This document shows positions 1 through 12,362 of a stretch of DNA of 64,000 bases, one piece after another. Every line of letters begins with the position of its first letter. Position 1 is the first letter of the stretch. Both the position numbers and the translations under genes were made by a program. The stretch is from NCBI GenBank assembly GCA_963693305.1, contig OY855912.1:9921001-9985000 (forward strand), in the 5' to 3' direction. The notes below the pieces were generated by a model. That model saw only the letters and a program-made list of their open reading frames with translations. It ran no database searches and had not been told where the DNA came from. Origin of the DNA: Meandrina meandrites. Lineage: Eukaryota > Cnidaria > Anthozoa > Scleractinia > Meandrinidae.

Positions 1-2225
1 TCCGTGGTGTAACTGGTTTGCCCTTCTCATGGGTGGGTACCATCTGATTACGTTAATGCCGTCCTTTTCCCTCCCAGCAACATATTACTAATCTTGTGTC
101 ATTATTGTTGATTTTGTCTTGCCTTTTTTCTATCTCAAGGCTGTCAAGTGGGTGTTGCCAGGTGTTCACTAACTATCAAGTAGCAGGTCTTAAAGTAAAA
201 AAGAATTTGTCTACTATGTCTTTTTGCCAAGGTCAAATGAAATGGAAAACTATCAGATATATAAATTTTGAAATTTAATTAAAGCAACACTAGTACCACA
301 ACCGAACAAACTCGCGCAAAAGAAATTTTACTTTTTGCCTGTTTGGCTGCTGTTAACTCACAGTACACATTCAAACTGGCTAGAAGTCCTTGTGTTATGG
401 TTGAGCAGTGGGGTAATAACTCAGTTTTATATTTTCGCGCTTAATGTGCAGTGTGTTAGTCCTTTAGGTTTCATTCTATTTTGACAGTAAACAACTCCTT
501 GCCAATTATTACAGGGGAAGATAGAAATAGTGTCTGAATGTTCCACAGTTGCAGAAAAAGTAACGAACACAACAGGAACTTACCCTTTGAGACAAAATTA
601 TGTATAATTTATGCATTTATATATAAATTACTGTTTCGGAGAATTTACTTTCAAGTCAAAATGCCTTTCTGAGTGATAATCACCAGACATAAGAAATGCC
701 CCCTTTTAGAACTGACTGAATCATGAATGGTAATGTGGCATGAAGTGTGACATATGACTAGCTTGTCCCAGCCAAAATAGTAAAATATAACAAGAGTTTT
801 CACCATTTACGTGGACTTTCAAACAACTTTTAAATGACTTTCAGTAACTCTTTTGGCCATCCTCAAAATCTCAGCTAGGTTTAAATGCCCTGTCTATGCT
901 CTATGCCGCCCCCCCCCCCCTGCCCCCCCCCCCCCCCCCACTATGCAGCAGAGCACATTTAGAAATCAATTCATACTAGCGACATATAATTTCACAAATC
1001 ATCGATGGAAGATTTAAAAATATATATATTCCAAACATATTGCTACGCACTTTTACGATCCCCTCTCTATCACCCTCCACCCCAGGGACCCTTTAATTTA
1101 ATCCTTATAGGGCCTTACAAAATACTATACTGTTAAGATGTGCGATGTTACACGCGATCGAAACACACTTTTATCAGAAATAAACAAAACCAAGCTAACC
1201 GTCTAGTCAGTTACGAAAATGGAGAAATTCATATCAGGCGAATATGACCTTAATTTGAAGTTAATACGAGAGATATTAAACGGAGTTGCAATGCGGAAAT
1301 AACAACCGGGTATGAACAGAGCATTTTGTGTTAGCGAGATCAACGAGATTTTAATCCTTTTTATGGCCCACTTGGTATTCAAAAATAAAGACAGAAACAT
1401 TATCAAAGTAATTACTGAAAATAACACGCTATTACCCGGTCAAAAATATCTTGACACGAGGAAGAAAAAGCTGGAAGAGGACGAAGCCATGTTTTCGTCA
1501 TGCAAATTTGTTTGGATTGTGTGAGGAGCGAGAGACTGGATCTAATTCGGTTGCAATTTTCCTCGCTCCAGTCTCCAGCAGGTGGACTTGACGTGCAATG
1601 GGACATGAACTTCGTGTTGTTTACAGGACGGACTCATAGGAGGAAGGTTTTCTGTGAGAGTTTCTTGAAATTTCTGCTATGCAAGATTTGGAATCGTGAA
1701 CAGGTAAGAATGTGAAAACGTGTAGTTCTATTAGCTGGCCTTGAAACAGTCATTTCATTAATAAACGCGTGAATGAAAATTGCTGAAGCAAGGAGATTTC
1801 CGTGCAAAGCTTTATTTTTAGACATCCACCTTTAGAAACTGCCTACCGGAATGTTGTACTCGTAAAGTGGCAAACGAAAACCTGGAGAATGTTTGTAGCA
1901 CAGTAAAACTGTACATGTGTAGGTGTTATAGGCTAATCGGGCCGATGAAAATGAAAGGTGCAAGATATTGAAATACAGGTGATGTTGTCACGTATGCAGA
2001 ATTTCATTCACTGACATTTAACAAATTGACCAAATTTGTTCATGGTCTACACTCTTTTAGGCCAGCAAAGTAATGTTATAAAAATTTTATTCAATTTTAT
2101 TAATTTTATTGATTTTATTTTATTCATTTAATGTTCAAAACTGAAGTGGAACCACAAGCCGTCAGGTGAGTGGTTGCTCTGCAAAGTTTTGGACATTTAT
2201 GCTGCCATTTCTATGGTTTAGACTG
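1..2225. other. Non-coding stretch, no gene seen
   Basis: No convincing exon was found on either strand. The short open frames overlap one another on both strands and have no recognisable domains. A C-rich run lies at about 907-939, and a T/A-rich stretch (repeated ATTTTATT) at about 2085-2135. Confidence 0.6.
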
Positions 2226-2227
2226 TT

Positions 2228-2570
2228 GGAAAATCTGGTTGATTTGCTTTATGCAATAACACAGAAAATTTACCTGCGAACGAGAGGGAAAATCAGTGCA
2301 AAATCATGCATGTATGTGACGGCTCGCAAGATCACATTTTTTCCGCTAACTTGAAGCCAACAAAAATGTGGGAAATTCCATCCTAAGTGTTCCAGCTGAC
2401 TTTCTGGTTGATTTGCTTTATGCAATAACACAAAAAATTTACCTGTAAATTAGATGGCAAATTAGTGCAAACTCATTCGTGTATGTGACTGCTTGAGAGA
2501 TCACATTTTTTCCACTCACTTGAAGCCAACAAAAGTGTGGGAAATTTCATCCTAAGTGTTTCAGCTGATG
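2228..2570. repeat. Two-copy tandem duplication, ~169-bp period
   Basis: A segment starting near 2235 (CTGGTTGATTTGCTTTATGC) recurs at about 2404 with the same order of sub-motifs through to the CATCCTAAGTGTT segment. The copies differ by scattered substitutions, so the duplication is not recent. No coding content was recognised. Confidence 0.75.
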
Positions 2571-2630
2571 TTTTATAACTTGCCAGAAAAGTTTGGATAA
2601 TTTTTCAAATTTTCCAAAATTTGCCTCATA

Positions 2631-3216
2631 CAGTGGAACCCCGCCTTACGGCCACCTCGTTAATACGGCCACTTCGTTATTACGGCCACTTTTTTTTGTC
2701 CCGGCGAAACGCCCATACATTTTCTTATAATAAAACCCCGTTTATGCAGCCACCCCGTTAATACGGCCAACGGCCACATTCTGAAATCCCAACCTGTACA
2801 ATCCTTTATAGTTTTACCCCGTTAATACGGCCACTCGAACCAAATGTCACTTATAATTGACCAAACAAAACAAATACAGTACTTGAGAAACAATATTGAA
2901 CGATACTATTTTATTCAAAACCCCTGTAACTTGTCATGTCATTGACGTCTGTGGTTTTGTGGTTAACTAATCGCCAATTGTAACCAATCAAACAACAATT
3001 TAAAGGAAAATTTATAGACAGTAATATTCCCTTAGCTAAATTACAAAGCGATTAAGTCACTGTGTGTGTAATAAAGCAAATAAATACAAAAGTTGCGGCT
3101 TTCTCTCTTGAGTAGATCAGTCATGAAATTTAACCCAGCCCCGTTAATACAGCCACCCCGTTAATACGGCCAAATTTCCATGGCCCGTTGGTGGCCGTAT
3201 TAACGGGGTTCCGCTG
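2631..3216. mobile_element. pogo/Tigger-like MITE with TA target duplication
   Basis: The left end CAGTGGAACCCCG and the right end CGGGGTTCCGCTG are inverted repeats, each flanked by TA. GTTAATACGGCCAC-type motifs recur internally near both ends. A 5'-CAGT... end with a TA target site is typical of Tc1/mariner-pogo elements. At about 586 bp with no transposase ORF, it is non-autonomous. A fragment with a related right end lies in RPS9 intron 1 (to 19075). Confidence 0.75.
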
Positions 3217-3439
3217 TATTGCATTACAGGTTATGTTATTTTCATGGTTTGTACTCTCATCAACCATAACTTTCAACCAATGATGCATGACAATTCTCTC
3301 AGTTATTGTATAGAACTTATTATCAAATATATTATTGGCTATTAGTATATTGCAATAAAATAAGCGAGGTGATTATGCAGTAAAATTGAACTAACATAAT
3401 TATGTCATATAGTATACATTGTTCAGTAACTGTTGTGTA

Positions 3440-3545
3440 GTCTTCCATGATAACCTGCGAATGCAGACGTATTTCCGGCCGTCGCTTGTCTCCGCCGAAA
3501 AGCGACGACTGGAAATATGTCTGTGTTCGCAGGCTATCTTCCACG
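3440..3545. mobile_element. Small foldback MITE
   Basis: Arms of about 38 bp, each carrying an AGCCTGCGAA-type end and a TATTTCC core, face each other around TGTCTCCGCCG. This resembles a dispersed foldback repeat of cnidarian genomes. A degenerate half-copy is visible at about 11895-11935. Confidence 0.7.
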
Positions 3546-4156
3546 ACTGATGTTGAGAGGGAGGGGATGGGGTTGAGGATCCTGGACATCCAGGTTTCAG
3601 CACATCTCTCAAGTATCACAGTTTCGCATTGAGACTCAAAAATTTTGTGGTTAACATATTCCAAAGCCGTTATTCCTTGTATATTTTCATTTTTGACTTG
3701 CTTAGGTGATTGTCCAGTGCCAATTCTATGCAAATCCATAGTTGCTAAAAGCTGTTCAGCAGAGTCTGTTCACTAGATACACAATCCATGACTTATTTAG
3801 AAGACATGACCAGTCAGTGTTCGGATAAACTTTGGCCTGATGGGCCACTAGACTTGAATGTCATGTCATGTAAAATTAATGGAGAATAAGCCCAATAAAA
3901 GGTGGACATTAACTTCTGTAAATCTGAGTAAGAAGGAGGTCTTTTGGGGTCTATTGCTAACGAAATCCAGCCAGAAGGGGTGGGGTATGTTGAGAAAGGA
4001 AATCCAGGTTGGAGGGGGAGGGGAGTCATAAAAACCTTGCCATCCATTGAGGGGGATTTTCTGGAAAAACCGATTGCACACAATCAAACAATTTTACATT
4101 CTTTCTCTCAGGTAATAAAAAGACTTGTCTCATATCATAGCAGCCATCATTTCAAA

Positions 4157-6388
4157 ATGCCTACACTTGATCAGTTCAAAGCATCTATGGTCTTAAGTGC
4201 TGTGGGTGATGCATTGGGCTACAAGAATGGTGAATGGGAATTCTGCCATTCAGGAGAAGCTATTCACCGGGAGCTAAAGAATCTTGGTGGACTTGAGAAA
4301 ATTGATATTAAAGGCTGGGTTGTGAGTGATGACACGGTCTTGCACCTTGCTACTGCCGAGGCTCTGGTGTCAACCTGGAAAACACGTCAAGAGCTGTTTC
4401 TCAAAATTGCCTCAAAATACAAAGATAGCATGGTAAGTATATATATACCATTTAATTTATTTCTCAGCTTTTCTGTGAGAGTGTACTGCCATCAATCATG
4501 TTATTACAGTGACAAGTGACTGAAAAATGTTAAGCTGACAAGACTGTCTGAGCTCTGTGTGTGCTTAAACCCCCTTTTCACAAGGAAGGAATTTTCTTGT
4601 TTAAAAATACCATTTGATTCTTTTTAGTCGTTGAAAACATTCAGTGTTAAAAATAAGCCTTTATTAAAGAAATAGAAAACGCATCCCAGTGCGTTGTTGA
4701 GTGATATAAGTATGCAGGGATTTTTAAGAACAAGAGAGAAGTGCAGTAGAAAAGCACGAGGCGCAACTGAGTGCTTCTCGCACTTTCCGAGTGTTCTAAA
4801 AAATTCCCATGTGCTCATATAACTCAACCGTGCAAAATGCTGAGGAAAAAGTGTGTGCTCAAACTCATGACATAAGCAGCGTGCATTATAACTCAATAAA
4901 GCATGTGCGTGATGTAGGCTTTGTAGGACTATAAGTAACTCAAACTGACCAATCACAGTGTCTGCAATTACTCAAACATTTTATAATTTGTTATAAAACA
5001 CTTTATAGTCTGACATGGCTGGAAGAGCCCCAGGGAACACAACATTGTCAAGTTGCACACATCTGAGACCTGGTCGTCCGCAAGGGTTTGTGGTTCCATT
5101 TAATCCCAGAGGGGGTGGATGTGGTGCAGCCATGCGTTCCATGTGTATTGGCCTGTTGTATCACTCTCCAGAGAAGCTTGAAGATCTGATTGCTGTTAGC
5201 ATTGAAAGTGGAAGAATGACACACAATCACCCTACAGGTATGATTGAGAGGAAATCCAAAATACCTTGTAATATTATTTTACTGCTAGTACCGTAAATGA
5301 TCAATATTAAGCATCGCAACACTTAATAAATTTTCCCTGTTAAAGGTGCAGCGCTTATGCGAGAGCGACACTTATTCCAGAGAGGCGCTTATTTCAACTA
5401 CGAGAAGTGCACAAGTGATGAATTCAGAGTTGTGCAAGAAAAAGGACAAATATGACTACACTTTGAACCTGACTGATCTCCATACATTTTCTTATAGTAT
5501 TAATTGGGAGAATTTGTCAAAAGATCAAAACAATTTCCTTTTGGGGAATATTTTATTCATCCTTATAACCTTTTCTCTTGATAAAGTATTGATATGCAAG
5601 GAGAAACTTGATGTTGGTCACCTCAAAAGGAAACCTCAAAATAATATTTCTTATAATGTAAAAAACACAAATGGAGAAAACCCAGAAAATAAATGAGGAT
5701 GAAGTTAAAATGGATTTTGAATGACAGACTTGTAAAACAATATGTCAATTTTTTTTGCGTTGGCTTTGATGTAGCCCCTTTTAGAATTCCGTCACTCAAG
5801 ACAACTCATCAAGTCTTTGTGTTTGTGTCAGGTTACCTTGGTTCCCTGGCATCTGCGCTATTAATGTCATTTGCTGTCCAAGGAAAACCTGTGAGGGAGT
5901 GGGGTGCAGCACTCTTGTCTACCCTCCCCAAAGCCATGAATTACATCAAAGAGGTTGGTCGTGATGTGGAGGAGAACGAACAGCATTGGTCTTACTTTAC
6001 TGAGGCCTGGACGAAATATCTCTCTTTCCGTGGAATTCTCCAAGGCAACAGTGATCCAGTGTTTCCAGATCCTTATTCTGTTAAGGACCGTGACATGTTC
6101 TACAAATCATTGAGCTTTAATGGATGGGGTGGGGCAAGTGGTCATGATGCGCCAATGATTGCTTACGATGCCCTTCTAGGTGCAGGGGCATCCTGGGAAG
6201 AGCTTTGTAGCCGATCCATGTTTCATAGCGGTGATAGTGACAGCACGGGAGTGATAGCGGCAGCCTGGTGGGGAGCCTTGTACGGCACGGATGGGGTGCC
6301 TGTATGTAATTACAAGAATTTGGAATACAGAAAGAGAATTGAAACAGCAGCTGCTGAACTGTTTGCCAAGGCTCAAGAGCTCACTTAG
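4157..6388 (+). CDS. ADPRH: ADP-ribosylarginine hydrolase (ARH1 family)
   Basis: This enzyme family removes ADP-ribose from arginine side chains in the cytosol, reversing mono-ADP-ribosylation. I read three coding exons: 4157-4432, 5009-5237 and 5832-6388, with GT-AG borders (donor GTAAGT at 4433, phase 0; donor GTATGA at 5238, phase 1). They join to 353 residues, close to the ~357 of vertebrate ARH1. Family hallmarks are present: AMVLSA-like start with GDALGY (residues 17-22), the metal-binding VSDDTV motif (D58, D59), [30 protein letters not shown], and the second metal site SGDSDST (D303, D305). The start was chosen because it aligns with the family N-terminus. The frame continues upstream of it, and a pyrimidine-rich AG at 4110-4111 suggests a 5'UTR exon boundary. 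Intron 1 contains a foldback MITE. Confidence 0.93.
4686..4842. mobile_element. Foldback repeat in ADPRH intron 1
   Basis: The left arm (GTTGAGTGATATAAGTATGC and following) is the imperfect reverse complement of the segment ending near 4832, around a centre rich in GCACTT/GCACGAG. The imperfect arms suggest an old insertion. It lies wholly within the intron. Confidence 0.6.
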
Positions 6389-6410
6389 ATCGCTGATAAA
6401 GCATTGTAGT

Positions 6411-6512
6411 GATGATCTGATGAAATCGATGATGATGGTGATGACAACGACAACAATGATGCTGGAGGTGGTGATGATGACGATGATGACAACGACGATG
6501 ATCTCAGCGTAA
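6411..6512 (+). repeat. Degenerate GAT/GAC trinucleotide repeat in ADPRH 3'UTR
   Basis: Repeated GATGAT/GACGAT/ACAAC triplets begin about 20 bp after the ADPRH stop. The ADPRH frame is closed here by a further TAG, so this is untranslated. Open frames through it are products of the repeat. Confidence 0.75.
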
Positions 6513-6658
6513 CACAGAACTATGTTAACATTGACACATTGCTCCTCACACAGCAGGCAATTATCTTGTTAATTATGTGTTCTTTTGATGATACAGGTTA
6601 TGTTTATATGACAGCTGATTCATGAAGTGCGAATCTGTGAACGCTAAAACACTGTTAC

Positions 6659-7093
6659 TTAAGGAGGCTCACAGTGGTTTCCAGCACTTTCCAGTTCTTA
6701 AACTTTGATGGGTCAGTACTGCAAATCGTTATCAGTTGCTGCTACAATATTGATATCAAACAAGTGTCCAATCATTGCTGAACAATTTGTAGTCATTTTC
6801 ATGATGTCATTGGATACCCTAGCAACAGTTTAGCCTGTTAAAAACACCCTTAATTTTGCCTTTAAGTGCTAATAACTCAAAAATGAGCACGGTGACCCCC
6901 ATTTTTTATTATTGAATAATGGTCAGCATGTTAAGATGCAACTTTTTGCAAAGTTAACAAAAAATTTATCTAGCGATTTCAGAGCCACCTTAAATTTCCG
7001 AAAATTTAAGGTGGCTCTGAAACTGCTAGATAGAATTTTTTTTCAGAACTTCAGAACTGGAAAAGTGCTGGAAACCATTGCGAGCCTCCTTAA
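6659..7093. mobile_element. TTAA-flanked MITE (piggyBac-like target site)
   Basis: Both ends lie at TTAA (6659-6662 and 7090-7093). The ~40-bp terminal inverted repeats begin AAGGAGGCTC and continue TGGTTTCCAGCACTTTCCAG, with few mismatches between ends. A second, internal inverted repeat (about 6960-7035, centred on TTTCCGAAAA) sits near the right end. No transposase is encoded. The TTAA target is typical of piggyBac and of some other superfamilies, so the assignment is tentative. Confidence 0.75.
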
Positions 7094-8220
7094 TGCACAA
7101 ATAAGTACACCTTGTTTTATAGATGTTGCTATAAATATATAAATGGGTAAAAGAGGAATGATTCCCAGGCATGTCAGTGGCCTATAAACCTCTGGCACTA
7201 TGAGTCACAGGGTAACAACATATAAAAGGGTTTTATTAAAGCAAAAAGTACTTTTTAATGATTTCTTAATTCTTTATGGATTTAGATTTAGTACAACAAC
7301 AATTACATAAACTTCTGAAATAGAGAGCTTGGTTGTTGTTGGCATTTATTGGGGGGGGGGGGGGGGTGGCAACAAAGATGAATCCGTACGTTAATGAATT
7401 TTGCAAGCTCGTAAGATGAGTTAAAACACAAATGACAAGTAGAGATGTCTGGTTATACTACTTACTTATAACTGTTTTGGATGTTTTGCTGGTAGAAACA
7501 TAAGAAAGTTGTTAGCATGAAACTTTTCTGTGGGTAGCTTTCTCAAGAGATGAATTTTGTTTCCCATTTAACAGTCTTTAAGTTGTATTTTGCATTGTCT
7601 GTAGTCAGGAGAACCAAGAAGGCTACCGTGTTTAAACGGTTTCCCTGAAGTACAATTACAGTTGGATATTTGTGCTCTTATTTGTACTTCACTGGGTATA
7701 ATTGAATCATACGCTTTACACAGACGAAGACTAATTACCAAGCCGCACTGTCGGTGATACAGTAAAATTCCGTTAACGTAATGCACTGAATACCAATTAA
7801 CCTTAAGCTTTGATAGAACTTTATCGCTAACTAGCTTGTACTTTGTTCTTAAGAGGTAAATAAATTAAACACCTAATGGGCAAATCAAATTCTCGACTTA
7901 TGTTTGAGACAAAGATCTGAATTTTCAAAATGACAACGACAATCCATACCCTAGTCAACGTCAAACTACGTCATTTACATTTTCGTTGTGGCCGTTTAGT
8001 GCTGCAGCCAGCACTAGCCACATCTGCACTCATGTGTACCTATTTTTGAGTAGAACATTGCCTCGTAGCTTTTCCCAGGATTCCAGGTTGTGAAATGAGT
8101 AAATGATAGCAGAAAAAGGGAGAGTGGGCCATTTTGCCTGCCGCTATTCAATCTTGGACTGCAAACATTTACGGACTGGATCGGTTTTTGGCCGCTTAGG
8201 AATTGACAGTCTATTTAACA
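7094..8220. other. Intergenic, no gene seen
   Basis: No exon-like frame is supported. A homopolymer G run is present at about 7350-7366. The short minus-strand frame at 7568-7786 has no recognisable domain. Confidence 0.55.
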
Positions 8221-8301
8221 ATTATTCACCGAAGTGGTAGCCTGTTCCAGGCTCTCGGTAGTTGGGGGCGGGCGAAAAAAGCGGGCGAGCGAGGAAAAAA
8301 A

Positions 8302-8333
8302 CGAGGGGGAGACTAAGGCGAGTCTCCCCCTCG
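8302..8333. repeat. Perfect hairpin with 13-bp arms
   Basis: CGAGGGGGAGACT is followed after six bases by AGTCTCCCCCTCG. It sits at the right end of a longer region (about 8243-8337) bounded by TGTTCC and GGAACA, which looks like another small foldback repeat next to the composite element that starts at 8344. Confidence 0.7.
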
Positions 8334-8343
8334 GAACAGTATA

Positions 8344-8658
8344 CTATTCTGCACTGCAACAATTATCGCATCGCATTAAGTGTGGATTAGATTGGGGATA
8401 AAATTCGGCGATACGACAAGAGTCACAGCGCAAGCCGTACATTATGGGTGGGTGGGTGGGTGGGTAAGGTTGTACCAGCCATAACATCCTCAAGGGGAAT
8501 GAATACCCACAACAGACTCCCAAAAACATTCTAAAGCAACTAGCTCATTACTTATTGCACTTGGTATATTCCTTTCGCCGTTGCACTTGAACAATGTCAA
8601 TTTATTCATAATCTGTGGTACTTATATGCAATGTCGATAATTTATGCAGTGCGAATAG
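8344..8658. mobile_element. 315-bp MITE, internally deleted relative of the adjacent large element
   Basis: It begins CTATTCTGCACTGC and ends GCAGTGCGAATAG (inverted termini), flanked on both sides by TATA. Its first ~66 bp are identical to the start of the neighbouring element (from 8663) and its last ~82 bp are identical to that element's right end (to 11508). It therefore looks like a deletion derivative inserted directly beside its relative. Confidence 0.7.
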
Positions 8659-8662
8659 TATA

Positions 8663-11508
8663 CTATTCTGCACTGCAACAATTATCGCATCGCATTAAGT
8701 GTGGATTAGATTGGGGATAAAATTCGGACCACGCCTATAATCATCTATGCTTCACTGATCAAGGAACCATCAATGGGCTCTTAATCCCCCAATACTCAAA
8801 TCCACCCAAAGAGACCATTGATGGTCTCCTTTGGAAGGCAAGTCACGCAACACACAACAAAGTGCCTACACTGCCTCAAACATCATCATGGTTGCACTTT
8901 GTCAATCCCAAACGTCAATGGGCTCTTTCACTCCCAAAACTCATGTCCAAACAAAGAGACCATTGACGGACACCCACCGAGGCCAATTAATCCTTTACGT
9001 TACACCCCCAAACCTTACTCCCAAACCTCAAACCCAGGCCTCACTTTAGGTGTCTAGTTTCACAGCATACTGCCGTTATCAAGCCTTGCGAACAGCTGTT
9101 AGTGGACATTCGACCATCTCCCGGTTCTGCCACAACACACAATGATAGATTTACAAGCATTTATTCATTAGCAAACCGCTTTCAGAGTAATTTAAAATTA
9201 CGCCACAAGTTGGTTGTTAGACGCCTTACGCCAAAAGACTCAAAAGTCTGTGAACTGTATCCAATACTAATTTAAAAGATGCCACCAATCAGCATCTTCC
9301 TAGCTGGTCAGCCAAGTTTCATCACTCTATGCTCCTTGTTAAAACGTTGAAGGCCTCTTCGCTCGAAAGATCGACCATAATCTGTTTCCATCGCTCCGCG
9401 TAGTTGGCTAGTTCCTCAACAAAGTGATCTGACTCCATACTTCGACATCATTGTCACCCCCATACTGGCCTTAGAAGGGTTTCCCCTCCAGTGAACCCCA
9501 ACGGACACAATGAGGTGAAAATGGAGGAGGTCTAGCATGGGTGAAGCTTTGAATTAAAACAATAGCAACAGTCGTGTATCACGAGGGGAAAACCCAAAGG
9601 CCAGCAGGAGGTGACAATTACGACCCAGAATGACTAGGAGGGTTGGAACAAGATACCCCGTTTTCACAATTGTCACTTACTGCAGACCCAAGGGTGGAGA
9701 AAAAAGGGTTGTAGAAAAACAGCATTCAAGAATAAACCATCAGTTTGGTAAAAACATCTATTCTTCAACTAACGCCACCGAAAGAATATTTCAAACATTC
9801 GGCCAGTTCCTCGAATGTTTTCTTGCCTTACTAGATCGGGGGAGTCACACCCAGAGGTCATCGTTCTTGACCTTTGCCACAATGCAATATCAAAGCTCTT
9901 CTTTTAATCTTTGTCTCTCAACAGAGGCAAAAGGTACTCGCGTAACTGTGCAAAGGACAACCATGAAACTTCATGGAAGGGTTTCCTACGTCAGTAGAAG
10001 TAGTCTTCTTCCTATCGTTGGCAGTTCATCAAATTAAGGTAGTTCCATGGTCTCGAAGCCAAAATAATTGTAAGCATTGAACAATCAATCTTAATTCTGA
10101 GCTCCAAACAATCATGACAATAGACACTCATTAGCGATCATCTTACGGTTCCTTGCCGAAAGAGTCATGTCACCAAGAGAACAATCATAAATCCTGAGCT
10201 CCAAATAATAATAACAATGAACACTCATTAGCGATCATCTTATGGTCCCTTGCCAAAAGAACCATGTCACCAAGAGAACAATCATAAATCCTGAGCTCAA
10301 AACAATCATAACAATGAACACTCATTAGCGATCATCTTACGGTCCCTTGCCGAAAGAATCATGTCACCAAGAGAACAATCATAAATCCTGAGCTCAAAAC
10401 AACCTTACCGTAAACACTCATTAGCGATCATCTTACGGTCCCTTGCCGAAAGAATCATGTCACCAAGAGAACAGTCGTAAATCCTGAGCTCAAAACAATC
10501 ATAACAATGAACACTCATTAGCGATCATCTTACGGTCCCTTGCCGAAAGAATCATATCACCAAGAGAACAATCATAAATCCTGAGCTCAAAACAATCATA
10601 ACAATGAACACTCATTAGCGATCATCTTACGGTCCCTTGCCGAAAGAATCATGTCACCAAGAGAACAATCATAAATCCCGAGCTCAAAACAATCATAACA
10701 ATGAACACTCATTAGCGATCATCTTACGGTCCCTTGCCGAAAGAATCATGTCACCAAGAGAACAATCATAAATCCCGAGCTCAAAACAATCATAACAATG
10801 AACACTCATTAGCGATCATCTTACGGTCCCTTGCCGAAAGAATCATGTCACCAAGAGAACTAACAATCATACATCCCGAGCTCCAAACAATGCAAATAAT
10901 AAACACTCAGCGATCATCTTACGGTCCCTTGCCGAAAGAATCATGACGCTAAGTAAATATGGAGCTCAACGGTGGGCATTACCCTAGAGCCCGACCACGT
11001 GGGGAAATTGAGGTAAAGAAACACCCTCTTTCGTCTCTTTCGGAACAACGCCTACAGGTCAAACACACTAGACGTTCCATAAATTGATAATTTGAGGCAG
11101 CTAAACTGCTCCACAAAGGCATTGCCAAAAAGCACTTTCCTGGAAGTTCGTGTCCAAAACTATAAAGCGTGCCACCTTTTCCCTTGGAGCCGATGTTACC
11201 CGCATTTAAGGTCTTCGCGTGAACGTTCTCGTCGAGCAATTCAATCCATAAAATTCAACACTGTCGGGCGAAAACTCGCACACATCTACCATTAAACCAG
11301 GAAAAGCAGTGAAATACACATGTGTACAGTTACAATCAATCTGAAGCCCCCTGGTCTGCAGTCGTCTGAAGATTGTGTTGCAGTTCCCACGAAAAGTTCA
11401 ACGAAAGGCACAGGCATGTTCCGGGAGCCGTTGCACTTGAACAATGTCAATTTATTCATAATCTGTGGTACTTATATGCAATGTCGATAATTTATGCAGT
11501 GCGAATAG
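8663..11508. mobile_element. ~2.85-kb non-autonomous element carrying a satellite array
   Basis: Its termini are the same inverted ends as the 315-bp element at 8344-8658, identical over 66 and 82 bp. Inside are short hairpins (for example CCAAAGAGACC facing GGTCTCCTTTGG near 8812-8838), a 97-bp tandem array (about 10070-10950), and no transposase that I recognise. A 38-codon minus-strand frame starting MESDHFVEEL (9438-9322) is the most protein-like stretch but is unsupported. The right flank (GGCTACC...GGTGAATA, 11508-11533) resembles an inverted copy of 8222-8242, hinting at a still larger composite. Confidence 0.5.
10070..10950. repeat. 97-bp tandem satellite, about nine units
   Basis: The motif CACTCATTAGCGATCATCTT starts at about 10125, 10222, 10319, 10415, 10512, 10609, 10706 and 10803, with a shortened version at 10904, giving a 96-97-bp period. 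Units also share CCCTTGCCGAAAGAATCATG and TCACCAAGAGAACAATCATA. The central units are nearly identical and the edge units diverge, as expected for unequal exchange. Confidence 0.9.
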
Positions 11509-12362
11509 GCTACCGAAGTGGAGGTGAATAGTACTTTGCTAATCACCTCCGAGTAAACCAATCAGCGCGCACGGAAAATACTATTCCTTTGTGTGGTATA
11601 TGCTAAAGCAGTTTATGTTTCTAATAGTTTGTTACAAAATTAGATATCACAGCCATGTTCATGTAAAACTTCTATAGTACAATTTAACAGGGGATCTCGT
11701 GAATCCTAAAGGGTTTGCTGAGAGCTCCTGCCTGAGCTCAATTTACTCTAACCGAGTAAGCAAAAGAAATTTGAAACGGTAAATAAGCATACTTAGTCTT
11801 GGAGTAGCCTCTCTTCTTTACAGGTTCAGCCCGAGCGCTTGAAAATTTAATCGCGCGAAAGACATGGGGCATTGATGGAGCAAGCGAGGGCGAGAATAGC
11901 CTGTGAACACAGTTGTATTTCCGGCTGTTTCGAGAAAAATCAGTCTGTCAACGGGATTTGAAGCTGGACATTACTAGAAGACTAGAAAGTTCTTGATCAA
12001 AGATGCGACACAACAAAAAGACTTCAATAATCTTACAAGGCGTAAAATCATGCTGAAATACCGACAAAGAAATGAAAAGAATTTGTGCGAATAAAACTCT
12101 CTTATTTGCTTCCCGGGGAGGTGATAAAGTTTTGTTTGGATCATCATTTGAAGAAAGTATTGCGAATGTTTTCCCTTGAGAAATGCCAAAGTCTAAATTG
12201 CATCACATTTTCGCAGTTGTATATTTTAAATACCGCTTCAAATTGAACTCTCGCAGCCTGACAAAGAAACTGGACTGAACCCAACTGAAGTAGACTCTTG
12301 AATCGAGCAGAAAGTTTGTGACGCTTTTAATCTAAACTTACAATTTGTACAGAACAACAAAA
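11509..12362. other. Intergenic region upstream of the GTPase gene
   Basis: It contains a degenerate half-copy of the 3440-3545 foldback family at about 11895-11935 and presumably the GTPase promoter and 5'UTR. No clear TATA box could be assigned. Confidence 0.5.

Noticed and set aside
3944..4156. N-terminal extension of ADPRH to 3944
   Set aside because: The extra residues do not fit the ARH1 family start, and a probable 3' splice site (4110-4111) interrupts the stretch.
9630..10037. 135-codon + strand frame inside the 2.85-kb element
   Set aside because: No recognisable domain, low-complexity composition, and no exon signals. It could be a decayed coding fragment, but this cannot be shown.
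10734..10946. Open frame across the 97-bp tandem repeats
   Set aside because: The frame exists because the period is not a multiple of three and stops are sparse in one phase. It has no domain and lies wholly in satellite DNA.
10070..10950. Regularly spaced repeats resembling a CRISPR array
   Set aside because: The whole 97-bp unit is repeated, with no unique spacers, and the host is a eukaryote.
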